Source: Flavobacterium sp. UBA807
GTDB lineage: Bacteria > Bacteroidota > Bacteroidia > Flavobacteriales > Flavobacteriaceae
Assembly (NCBI GenBank): GCA_002296885.1
Contig: DBIH01000071.1
Span: forward strand, 1-6,944
DNA: 6,944 nt
Direction of reading: 5' to 3'
The notes beneath the pieces were generated by a model. That model had not been told where the DNA came from and did no database searches. It worked only from the letters and a program-made list of their open reading frames with translations. Positions 1 through 5,624 of the stretch are shown one piece after another; position 1 is the stretch's first letter; each line of letters starts with the position of its first letter. The translations under genes were made by a program, and so were the position numbers.

Positions 1-662
1 CGATGAAAGTCAGTACCGATGGTGTGTTGCTCGGCACCTGGTGTCCCATTGACCATCACCCGTTTTCGGTTTTGGACATTGGCGCCGGAACCGGAATTTT
101 ATCTTTGATGCTTGCGCAAAGAAGCCAAGCTGAGCAAATCGATGCGCTTGAAATTGATGAAAACGCATACGAACAATGTGTTGAAAATTTTGAAACATCA
201 CCCTGGAGTGATAGATTGTTCTGCTTTCATGCCGGTTTGGACGAATTTATGGATGAGCCTGAGGATTTATACGACATCATCATTTCGAATCCGCCTTTTT
301 ACAGCGAAGATTACAAAACCGAAAGCGAACAGCGCGATTTAGCCCGATTTCAGGATGCCTTGCCTTTTGAACATCTGATTGAAGCGGCTCATTTACTGCT
401 TTCAGAAAATGGGATTTTTGCTGTCATCATTCCGTTTAAGGAAGAAGAAAAATTCATTTCGTTGGCCGCAGAATTTGATTTATTCCCATTCAAAATCACT
501 CGTGTAAAAGGAACACCAACTACTGAAATCAAAAGAAGCTTACTTGCTTTTTCATTTACCAAAAAAGAACCAACCGAAGACGAACTCACTATTGAAACCG
601 CCCGTCATCAATACACCGAAGATTATATCGCTTTGACAAAGGACTTTTACCTTAAGATGTAA
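1..662 (+). CDS. trmN6: tRNA1(Val) (adenine(37)-N6)-methyltransferase, 5' end missing
   Basis: A class I SAM-dependent methyltransferase of the TrmN6/YfiC family, which methylates N6 of adenine 37, next to the anticodon of tRNA1(Val), in the cytoplasm. Counting from the first visible Met (base 3): the family block MKVSTDGVLLG is at 1-11, the SAM-binding loop LDIGAGTG at 24-31, the acidic end of strand 2 (ALEID) at 48-52, and the N6-adenine catalytic motif NPPF at 96-99. The visible Met is not the start. In the family this block is internal, usually preceded by Ala-Met-Lys-Val, and the two bases before the ATG (cg) fit the end of an Ala codon. About 15-20 N-terminal residues therefore lie outside the window. 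The C-terminus looks complete. The family is well supported; the exact tRNA substrate is inferred from it. Confidence 0.88.
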   Translation, partial: MKVSTDGVLLGTWCPIDHHPFSVLDIGAGTGILSLMLAQRSQAEQIDALEIDENAYEQCVENFETSPWSDRLFCFHAGLDEFMDEPEDLYDIIISNPPFYSEDYKTESEQRDLARFQDALPFEHLIEAAHLLLSENGIFAVIIPFKEEEKFISLAAEFDLFPFKITRVKGTPTTEIKRSLLAFSFTKKEPTEDELTIETARHQYTEDYIALTKDFYLKM

Positions 663-676
663 GTTTAACTTTTTGT

Positions 677-708
677 ATCAGAACTTTTAACAAACTCTTC
701 TGATTTTA
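677..708 (+). terminator. weak candidate terminator after trmN6
   Basis: ATCAGAA (677-683) and TTCTGAT (698-704) can form a perfect 7-bp stem with a 14-nt loop, followed by a T-rich but interrupted run. The stem is AT-rich and the loop long, so termination would be inefficient. It lies 15 bases after the methyltransferase stop, which is the right place for one. Confidence 0.3.
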
Positions 709-759
709 ATTTTGACTATTTGACTAATTTTAGTAATCCAACTAAAACCTTCAAATTAC

Positions 760-1482
760 ATGTCAAAAATTACTCCCCTATTATTTTTTTTGATTTCAGG
801 CATCTGCTTTTCGCAAACAAAACTCATTCACGGAAAAGTTTTATATCTGAATACTTATCAGGAGAATATTGATATCATTAATTTCAACTCAAAATACATG
901 ACCCAAACCAATAATTCGGGCGACTTTACCATTGAAGCAAAAGTTGGAGATGTTTTGATTTTCATGTCTGAACGTTTCGTCGATCAAAAATACAAGCTCA
1001 CTTCCGAAGATTTTAAAAAACCCGTATTAACAATTACACTGGTTCAAAAACCTATTCCACTCAATGAAGTAGAAATAGCGCAGGTAAAGGCAGTAAAAGT
1101 AAAATCCGTTTCCTATAATGATGTCAAAATGGCGAAGATTCAGAAAGATGCTTCGCGTCCTAAGGTTGAAGGAGTTTACACGGGTGAAATGGTTAATGGT
1201 GTTGATTTTATACAGATTGGAAAAATGATTGGAAAACTGTTTAAAAGTGACAAATCGAAAGAGAAAAAAACGGAGGTCGTGAGTTTTAAGGATTATGCCA
1301 AGTCCAATTTTAATGAATCTTTCTTTTCAAAAACGCTCAAGGTAGCTCCTGAAGATACCGCACGGTTTATTGAATATTGCGATGCTGACCCAAAATCAAA
1401 AACAGTAATCGCGACCGACGATGAGCTCACTATTTTGGAATTTTTGTTAACCAAAAAAGCCGAATTTGATAAACTGAAATAA
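760..1482 (+). CDS. Secreted protein with carboxypeptidase-regulatory-like domain, function unknown
   Basis: A 240-residue exported protein. Residues 1-18 form a signal peptide (short Lys-containing N-region, hydrophobic core LLFFLISGI, end CFS) with probable cleavage before Gln19. Cys16 is not in a good lipobox because Ile precedes it. Residues about 21-96 read as a CarboxypepD_reg-like beta-sandwich: the GKV strand, the NNSGDFTI turn at 51-58, VGDVLIFMS at 62-70 and a closing TITLV strand. PIPLNEVEI at 98-106 resembles the linker after this domain in TonB-dependent receptors, but no plug or barrel follows. The rest, about 107-240, is Lys/Glu-rich and largely helical, and I do not recognise it. 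It probably acts in the periplasm or at the outer membrane. No RBS is visible, as is usual for the phylum. The spacers on both sides suggest it is transcribed alone. Confidence 0.78.
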   Translation: MSKITPLLFFLISGICFSQTKLIHGKVLYLNTYQENIDIINFNSKYMTQTNNSGDFTIEAKVGDVLIFMSERFVDQKYKLTSEDFKKPVLTITLVQKPIPLNEVEIAQVKAVKVKSVSYNDVKMAKIQKDASRPKVEGVYTGEMVNGVDFIQIGKMIGKLFKSDKSKEKKTEVVSFKDYAKSNFNESFFSKTLKVAPEDTARFIEYCDADPKSKTVIATDDELTILEFLLTKKAEFDKLK

Positions 1483-1502
1483 TTCTCTTTCAAAACTGTA
1501 TC

Positions 1503-1617
1503 CATAGCCCGGATAGCAGTGAAAATCCTTTTTTATTGCTTTTAAAGAAAATCATCTCGACTGCGCTCGATGTGACAAAGCAATAAAAAGATTGTAACGA
1601 ATAGCCGGAATAGCTCC
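1503..1617. repeat. Composite inverted repeat in the intergenic spacer
   Basis: The spacer between the secreted protein and gcdH holds two long facing arms. The inner part pairs perfectly over 13 bp: 1530-1542 (TTTTTATTGCTTT) with 1577-1589. Outwards the pairing continues imperfectly to about 1503 and 1617, including CCGG-centred blocks (1508-1512 and 1605-1608) and TAGC-like words on both sides. The loop (1543-1576) carries a second short palindromic element, TCGA-CTGCGC-TCGA (1557-1570). From memory, both the 'CCGGATAGC...ATAGCCGG' type element and the CTCGACTGCGCTCGA word recur between genes in Flavobacterium genomes. It may also end transcription of the upstream gene, as it begins 20 bases after the stop codon. 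Confidence 0.7.
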
Positions 1618-1662
1618 TAAAAATTATACTAATTCTTCATGGGAATTTCGATTAAGATTCTT

Positions 1663-1670
1663 TAGCTTTG
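1663..1670 (+). promoter_or_regulatory. Candidate -7 promoter element for gcdH
   Basis: TAGCTTTG matches the Bacteroidetes -7 consensus TAnnTTTG exactly and lies 83 bases before the gcdH start codon, just after the intergenic repeat. No convincing TTTG -33 element lies 17-23 bases upstream, so the call rests on the -7 box and position. It would give a 5' leader of about 75 nt. Confidence 0.42.
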
Positions 1671-1752
1671 CAAACGTTTTCGTTAAAAACATATTTTATG
1701 AAATGGCATAAGCCATTACATGTGACCGAAAAAAAACAAAAATTAAAGACAC

Positions 1753-2931
1753 ATGAAACCAGATTTATTTCAAGCTCCGGATTACTATTTGTTAGATGAT
1801 TTATTGACCGAAGAGCACAAATTAGTTCGTGATTCTGCCCGTGCGTGGGTAAAACGCGAAGTTTCTCCAATTATAGAAGAGTATGCACAACGCGCTGAAT
1901 TCCCGAAACAAATCATAAAAGGTTTGGGAGAAATTGGCGGCTTTGGGCCTTATATTCCGGAAGAATACGGGGGTGCCGGTTTGGACCAGATTTCGTACGG
2001 TTTGATCATGCAGGAAATTGAAAGAGGGGATTCTGGTGTTCGTTCGACTTCATCGGTACAATCGTCTTTGGTGATGTATCCTATTTGGAAATTCGGAACC
2101 GAAGAGCAACGCAAAAAATATTTACCAAAACTGGCAACCGGTGAAATGATGGGCTGCTTCGGATTAACGGAACCTGATTTTGGTTCGAATCCGAGCGGAA
2201 TGGTAACCAACTTCAAAGACATGGGCGACCATTATTTATTGAATGGTGCTAAAATGTGGATTTCTAATGCGCCATTTGCCGATATTGCTGTGGTTTGGGC
2301 AAAAGATGAATCAGGGAGAATTCACGGATTGATTGTAGAGCGCGGCATGGCCGGTTTTACAACTCCGGAAACGCATAACAAATGGTCGCTTCGTGCTTCG
2401 GCAACAGGTGAATTGATTTTTGATAATGTAAAAGTTCCAAAAGAAAACCTGATGCCGGGAAAATCGGGATTGGGTGCACCAATGATGTGTTTGGATTCGG
2501 CCCGTTACGGAATCGCATGGGGAGCCATCGGAGCAGCTATGGATTGCTACGACACAGCTTTACGTTATGCTAAGGAAAGAGTTCAGTTTGACAAGCCAAT
2601 CGCCGGAACGCAATTACAGCAAAAGAAATTAGCCGAAATGATTACTGAAATCACTAAAGCACAATTATTAACCTGGAGATTGGGTGTTTTAAGAAACGAA
2701 GGAAAAGCTACAACCGCTCAGATTTCGATGGCAAAAAGAAATAACGTTGACATGGCCATTCACATTGCGCGTGAGGCACGTCAGATTCTTGGCGGGATGG
2801 GAATTACAGGCGAATATTCGATCATGCGTCACAGTATGAATCTGGAATCGGTAATTACGTATGAAGGAACTCACGATATACATCTTTTAATCACAGGTGC
2901 TGATATTACGGGTATTCCGGCGTTTAAATAA
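1753..2931 (+). CDS. gcdH: Glutaryl-CoA dehydrogenase (acyl-CoA dehydrogenase family)
   Basis: A cytoplasmic FAD enzyme that oxidises and decarboxylates glutaryl-CoA to crotonyl-CoA and CO2 in lysine and tryptophan breakdown, passing electrons to ETF. At 392 residues it matches the mature human enzyme, and the three acyl-CoA dehydrogenase domains appear in order: the N-terminal helices; the middle beta domain with CFGLTEPDFGSNPS (135-148) and WSLRASATG (211-219); and the C-terminal helices. The catalytic base is Glu371 in YEGTHDIH (370-377). The EIERGDSGVRS block (88-98) supplies Glu90 and Arg97, which correspond to human Glu87 and Arg94 near the substrate carboxylate. The block RYGIAWG (251-257) and the C-terminal ITGIPAF are typical of GCDH rather than other acyl-CoA dehydrogenases. 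The start at 1753 fits the family N-terminus and follows an A-rich leader. No other pathway gene is adjacent. Confidence 0.9.
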   Translation: MKPDLFQAPDYYLLDDLLTEEHKLVRDSARAWVKREVSPIIEEYAQRAEFPKQIIKGLGEIGGFGPYIPEEYGGAGLDQISYGLIMQEIERGDSGVRSTSSVQSSLVMYPIWKFGTEEQRKKYLPKLATGEMMGCFGLTEPDFGSNPSGMVTNFKDMGDHYLLNGAKMWISNAPFADIAVVWAKDESGRIHGLIVERGMAGFTTPETHNKWSLRASATGELIFDNVKVPKENLMPGKSGLGAPMMCLDSARYGIAWGAIGAAMDCYDTALRYAKERVQFDKPIAGTQLQQKKLAEMITEITKAQLLTWRLGVLRNEGKATTAQISMAKRNNVDMAIHIAREARQILGGMGITGEYSIMRHSMNLESVITYEGTHDIHLLITGADITGIPAFK

Positions 2932-2956
2932 TAGAACAATAGAAAAAAATAATACC

Positions 2957-2990
2957 AAATGCTTCTCTTTTACGGGAAGCATTTTTACTT
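2957..2990 (+). terminator. Intrinsic terminator after gcdH
   Basis: AAATGCTTC (2957-2965) pairs perfectly with GAAGCATTT (2976-2984). Two further inner pairs (T-G and C-G) leave a 6-nt loop. The arm runs into a T-tract, TTTTTACTTTT. It sits 26 bases after the gcdH stop. The strong stem plus U-run is typical of rho-independent terminators and separates gcdH from the DUF3050 gene. Confidence 0.82.
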
Positions 2991-2993
2991 TTA
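2986..2993 (+). promoter_or_regulatory. Possible -7 element for the DUF3050 gene
   Basis: TACTTTTA is one mismatch from TAnnTTTG and overlaps the T-tract of the gcdH terminator. A start site near 3000 would fall on the palindrome at 2998-3016 and give a leader of about 45 nt. No -33 element is clear. This is a weak call that rests on position. Confidence 0.28.
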
Positions 2994-2997
2994 CATC

Positions 2998-3016
2998 GAT
3001 TCCAACGCTTGGAATC
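2998..3016. promoter_or_regulatory. Perfect 8+3+8 palindrome before the DUF3050 gene
   Basis: GATTCCAA (2998-3005), a CGC spacer, then TTGGAATC (3009-3016) form a perfect inverted repeat ending 27 bases before the start codon at 3044. No T-run follows, so it does not look like a terminator. It could be an operator for a dimeric repressor at or just after the transcription start, or an RNA hairpin in the leader. The regulator is unknown. Confidence 0.45.
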
Positions 3017-3043
3017 TTCAAAACGTATTTCACCAAAAAAGCT

Positions 3044-3826
3044 ATGAATATCTCGTCAATCAATCAAAAAATCCAACCACAAAAAGACGTCTTGCTCAAC
3101 CACTCACTTTACGGAAAGGTAAAAAGCATAGACGATTTGCACCACTTTTTGGAAAGCCATGTCTATGCCGTTTGGGATTTTATGTCGTTGTTGAAAGCCT
3201 TGCAAAATAAATTAACCTGCACATCAACTCCATGGTTTGCTTCCGCTAATCCTGAAACACGCTACTTGATTAACGAAATTGTTTTGGCAGAAGAAAGCGA
3301 TTTAACTCTTGACGGAAAGCGCTTGAGCCATTTTGAAATGTATGTTGATGCCATGAAGGATTGTGGCGCGCAAACATTAGAACTGGAAGCCTTTCTGCAA
3401 AATGTTATCGACACAAAAAATGTTTTCATCGCAATAAAGCAAAGCGATTTACATCCGAAAATAAAAGAATTCCTTGACTTTACTTTCCGCGTTATCGAAG
3501 AAGGAAGTGCTCATAAAATCGCTGCTGCTTTTACTTTTGGGAGAGAAGATCTTATTCCGAATATGTTTACTGAGATTTTGAAAAACTTCCAGAAAAACTT
3601 TCCTGAAACGGATTTGTCACAACTGATTTATTATTTCGAAAGACATATCGAATTGGATGCCGATGAGCATGGTTCAATGGCAATGCAGATGATAACAGAA
3701 CTTTGTTTGGATGACAAAGAGAAATGGAAAGATGTTGAAGAAATTTCAATTCTGGCACTCGAAAAGCGAATTGGGCTTTGGGATGCAATTGAAGAAAAAA
3801 TAGTTCAAAAACCGGAATTGGTTTAG
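3044..3826 (+). CDS. DUF3050 family protein, possible heme-oxygenase-like metal protein
   Basis: A 260-residue, mostly helical, soluble protein without signal peptide or membrane segment. I recognise the DUF3050 blocks: DLHHFLESHVYAVWDFM (31-47), SHFEMYVDAMKDCGA (95-109), FTFGREDLIPNMF (163-175) and RHIELDADEHG (200-210). Family function is unknown. Its helical layout resembles the heme-oxygenase/PqqC-like fold, and Glu83/84, His96, Glu168, His201, Asp205 and His209 are spaced much like the six ligands of heme-oxygenase-like di-iron oxidases; that comparison is my inference. The frame is open upstream to an ATG at 2897, but that start would overlap gcdH, cross its terminator and add 49 residues unlike the family, so ATG 3044 is chosen. 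The kinase gene downstream has its own promoter signals, so operon membership is unlikely. Confidence 0.83.
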   Translation: MNISSINQKIQPQKDVLLNHSLYGKVKSIDDLHHFLESHVYAVWDFMSLLKALQNKLTCTSTPWFASANPETRYLINEIVLAEESDLTLDGKRLSHFEMYVDAMKDCGAQTLELEAFLQNVIDTKNVFIAIKQSDLHPKIKEFLDFTFRVIEEGSAHKIAAAFTFGREDLIPNMFTEILKNFQKNFPETDLSQLIYYFERHIELDADEHGSMAMQMITELCLDDKEKWKDVEEISILALEKRIGLWDAIEEKIVQKPELV

Positions 3827-3833
3827 AAAAAAA

Positions 3834-3884
3834 TCAGGTTAACCTACAAATAATTCGAGTTAATCGCATTTCTTATTCCGTTGA
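3834..3884 (+). promoter_or_regulatory. Three 21-bp-phased repeats, probable LytTR binding sites
   Basis: TCAGGTTAA (3834-3842), TCGAGTTAA (3855-3863) and TTCCGTTGA (3876-3884) share TYNNGTTRA, with the GTT cores at 3838, 3859 and 3880, exactly 21 bp apart. LytTR-domain regulators such as AgrA bind direct 9-bp repeats with a GTT core and a 12-bp spacer, hence the same 21-bp period, on one face of the helix. The sites lie directly upstream of an operon encoding a LytTR regulator. The third copy covers the expected -33 region of the candidate promoter, as for a site where an activator touches RNA polymerase. Motif and phasing are seen directly; binding and autoregulation are inferred. Confidence 0.6.
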
Positions 3885-3896
3885 AAATATTCTAAT

Positions 3897-3904
3897 TATA
3901 TTTG
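3897..3904 (+). promoter_or_regulatory. Candidate -7 element of the kinase-regulator-pirin operon
   Basis: TATATTTG matches TAnnTTTG exactly and lies 17 bases before the kinase ATG, so the leader would be about 10-15 nt. No free-standing TTTG -33 box is present. That region is taken by the third LytTR-like repeat, which suggests an activator-dependent promoter. Confidence 0.5.
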
Positions 3905-3921
3905 ATTCGAAGAATGAAATC

Positions 3922-4944
3922 ATGAATAATTCGACGCGTTTCTTTTTGATAAACCTCTTAGGATGTCTTGCCTTTTTAAGCATTCCTGTCTTTTCTTCTC
4001 CCGATTTTGATCAGGGATGGAATTTGATTTACATAAGTCCTTTTCAAAAGTCTTTCGTTCGATTTTTCATTCTCTTGGGCTTTTTCTATGCTTTTTATTA
4101 TTTCTTCATTCCAAAATTCTATTTTGGCAATAAAAAAATACTTTTTGGTTTTGCTTTATTGTCTTCTTATGGAATGTTGATTGGTGTGACCGAAGCTGTT
4201 TTTGGTGATACTATGAAAATGCCGAGTCCTTCACGGAACTTTGGACCGCCGCCAAACAATCACCCAATATTCTTTGATTCCCAAATATTGATTCCGTTTT
4301 TATTAGTAATTGCTCTTGCTTTTCTGATTAAAATCAATGCGCGTCTAACCGAAATCCATGACGAAAAACTGAGTGCTGAAGTGTCCTACCTAAAAGCACA
4401 AATCAATCCGCACTTTCTTTTTAATACGCTAAACAGTTTGTATGCTCTAACTTTGCAAAAATCGAACGAAGCACCAAATGCGGTTTTGAAACTATCGAGC
4501 ATTATGCGTTATGTGGTAACCGAAAGTTCTCAGGATTTTGTGGCATTAGACAAGGAAATCAATTATATCAAAGATTATATCGAATTGCAAAAACTGCGTT
4601 TAGACAGCAGTGTATCGCTTTCTTTTGAAGTTCACGGCACAACAACAGGAAAAGCAATCGCTCCATTAATTTTGATTCCGTTTATCGAAAATGCTTTTAA
4701 ATATGGCATCAATCCGGATGCGGATTCGTATATCAAAATAGCGATTTCTGTTGAAAATCAATTGTTGCAGATGAATGTAAAAAACGCCATTGCTGCGACG
4801 GAAATTGATGAAGAATTTAAAACTGAAGAAGGGTTGAAAAATACTCAAAAGCGTTTGGATTTAATTTATTCGGGTAAATATGATTTAGAGGTTACCGAAG
4901 ACGGAAAAGAGTATGATGTGAACTTAAAAATTGAACTGGTATGA
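3922..4944 (+). CDS. LytS-type membrane sensor histidine kinase
   Basis: A 340-residue inner-membrane kinase of the LytS/YehU class (His_kinase plus HATPase_c). Four hydrophobic segments at about 7-24, 43-63, 72-93 and 121-138 place both ends in the cytoplasm. A short coiled linker (139-160) leads to the phosphoacceptor His164 in QINPHFLFNTLNSLY (160-174). The ATP-binding N-box is PFIENAFKYGI (253-263). The G-box region EEGLKNTQKRLDLIY (302-316) is the short family form. Segments 3 and 4 are joined by a predicted periplasmic loop (94-120) rich in Pro, Asn and Phe with Met98, Met100 and His114, a possible ligand site. The stop overlaps the regulator start by ATGA, so the two are translated together. 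The start fits the usual N-terminus. The signal sensed is unknown. Confidence 0.9.
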   Translation: MNNSTRFFLINLLGCLAFLSIPVFSSPDFDQGWNLIYISPFQKSFVRFFILLGFFYAFYYFFIPKFYFGNKKILFGFALLSSYGMLIGVTEAVFGDTMKMPSPSRNFGPPPNNHPIFFDSQILIPFLLVIALAFLIKINARLTEIHDEKLSAEVSYLKAQINPHFLFNTLNSLYALTLQKSNEAPNAVLKLSSIMRYVVTESSQDFVALDKEINYIKDYIELQKLRLDSSVSLSFEVHGTTTGKAIAPLILIPFIENAFKYGINPDADSYIKIAISVENQLLQMNVKNAIAATEIDEEFKTEEGLKNTQKRLDLIYSGKYDLEVTEDGKEYDVNLKIELV

Positions 4945-5624
4945 TTCGCGCTATTGCCATAGATGACGAGCCATTAGCATTGCAGATCATCAATTATTTC
5001 TGTGAACAGATTGATTATGTTTCGCTTGATAAAACATTTACCCAACAGAATGAAGCGTTAAAGCATCTGAATAAATATCCAGTTGATTTGATTTTCCTTG
5101 ACATTCAGATGCCCAATAAAAACGGGATTGATTTCTACAAATTATTGGAAAGCGATGTGATGGTAATTTTCACAACAGCACACAGCGAATTTGCTGTTGA
5201 AGGTTTTAATGTAAATGCTACCGATTATTTATTAAAACCATTTTCTTTCGAGCGTTTTGAAGTTGCCGTTCAGAAAGCACGCAACGAATATCAGTTTAAA
5301 AACAATAATTCTGTTCAAACACACTTGATGATTCGTGCCGATTATAAATTGCACCGTATTGAATTTGAAGACATCGTTTTGCTTGAGGGATTAGACGATT
5401 ATCTTCAGATACACCTGAAAAACAAGACCAAAATCGTAGCCCGGATTTCGATGAAAAGCATTTTGGAAAAACTTCCGTCAACTAAATTCATCCGTGTGCA
5501 TCGTTCCTATATCATTCCGATTGCCAAAGTAAAAACCATTCAGAATAGAGTTATTCAGATAGATGATTTTTCAGTTCCTATTGGCGATACCTATAAAGAT
5601 GAAATTTCTAAATTTTTCCAATAA
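4941..5624 (+). CDS. LytTR-family response regulator
   Basis: A 227-residue cytoplasmic transcription regulator and the partner of the kinase upstream. The receiver domain (1-about 118) has the acidic pair Asp8/Asp9, the phosphoacceptor Asp54 in FLDIQMP (52-58), Thr78/Thr79 and Lys99 in LLKPF (97-101). The LytTR DNA-binding domain (about 126-227) shows IVLLEGLDDYLQI (145-157), the RISMKSILEKLP block (168-179) and FIRVHRSYIIP (183-193), all hallmarks of the family. The gene begins inside the kinase stop (ATGA, 4941-4944), and its own stop at 5622-5624 abuts the ATG of the pirin-like gene. The GTT repeats at 3834-3884 are its likely target, which would make the operon self-regulated. Confidence 0.92.
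   Translation: MIRAIAIDDEPLALQIINYFCEQIDYVSLDKTFTQQNEALKHLNKYPVDLIFLDIQMPNKNGIDFYKLLESDVMVIFTTAHSEFAVEGFNVNATDYLLKPFSFERFEVAVQKARNEYQFKNNNSVQTHLMIRADYKLHRIEFEDIVLLEGLDDYLQIHLKNKTKIVARISMKSILEKLPSTKFIRVHRSYIIPIAKVKTIQNRVIQIDDFSVPIGDTYKDEISKFFQ

Noticed and set aside
3..5. ATG at 3 as the true start of the methyltransferase
   Set aside because: MKVSTDGVLLG is an internal conserved block of the family, and the preceding two bases fit an Ala codon, so the real start lies upstream of the window.
796..816. Lipoprotein signal with Cys16 in the secreted protein
   Set aside because: The residues before the Cys are Ser-Gly-Ile, which is a poor lipobox, and the sequence fits signal peptidase I cleavage before Gln19 better.
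2897..3043. In-frame upstream extension of the DUF3050 gene starting at ATG 2897
   Set aside because: It overlaps the end of gcdH, runs through the intrinsic terminator, and its 49 residues look like translated non-coding DNA. The family N-terminus fits ATG 3044.
3836..3845. AGGTTAACCT, a perfect 10-bp palindrome, as a separate operator or terminator
   Set aside because: It has no loop and no T-run. The GTT it contains fits the 21-bp direct-repeat series better, so the symmetry is probably incidental, although a dimer site cannot be excluded.
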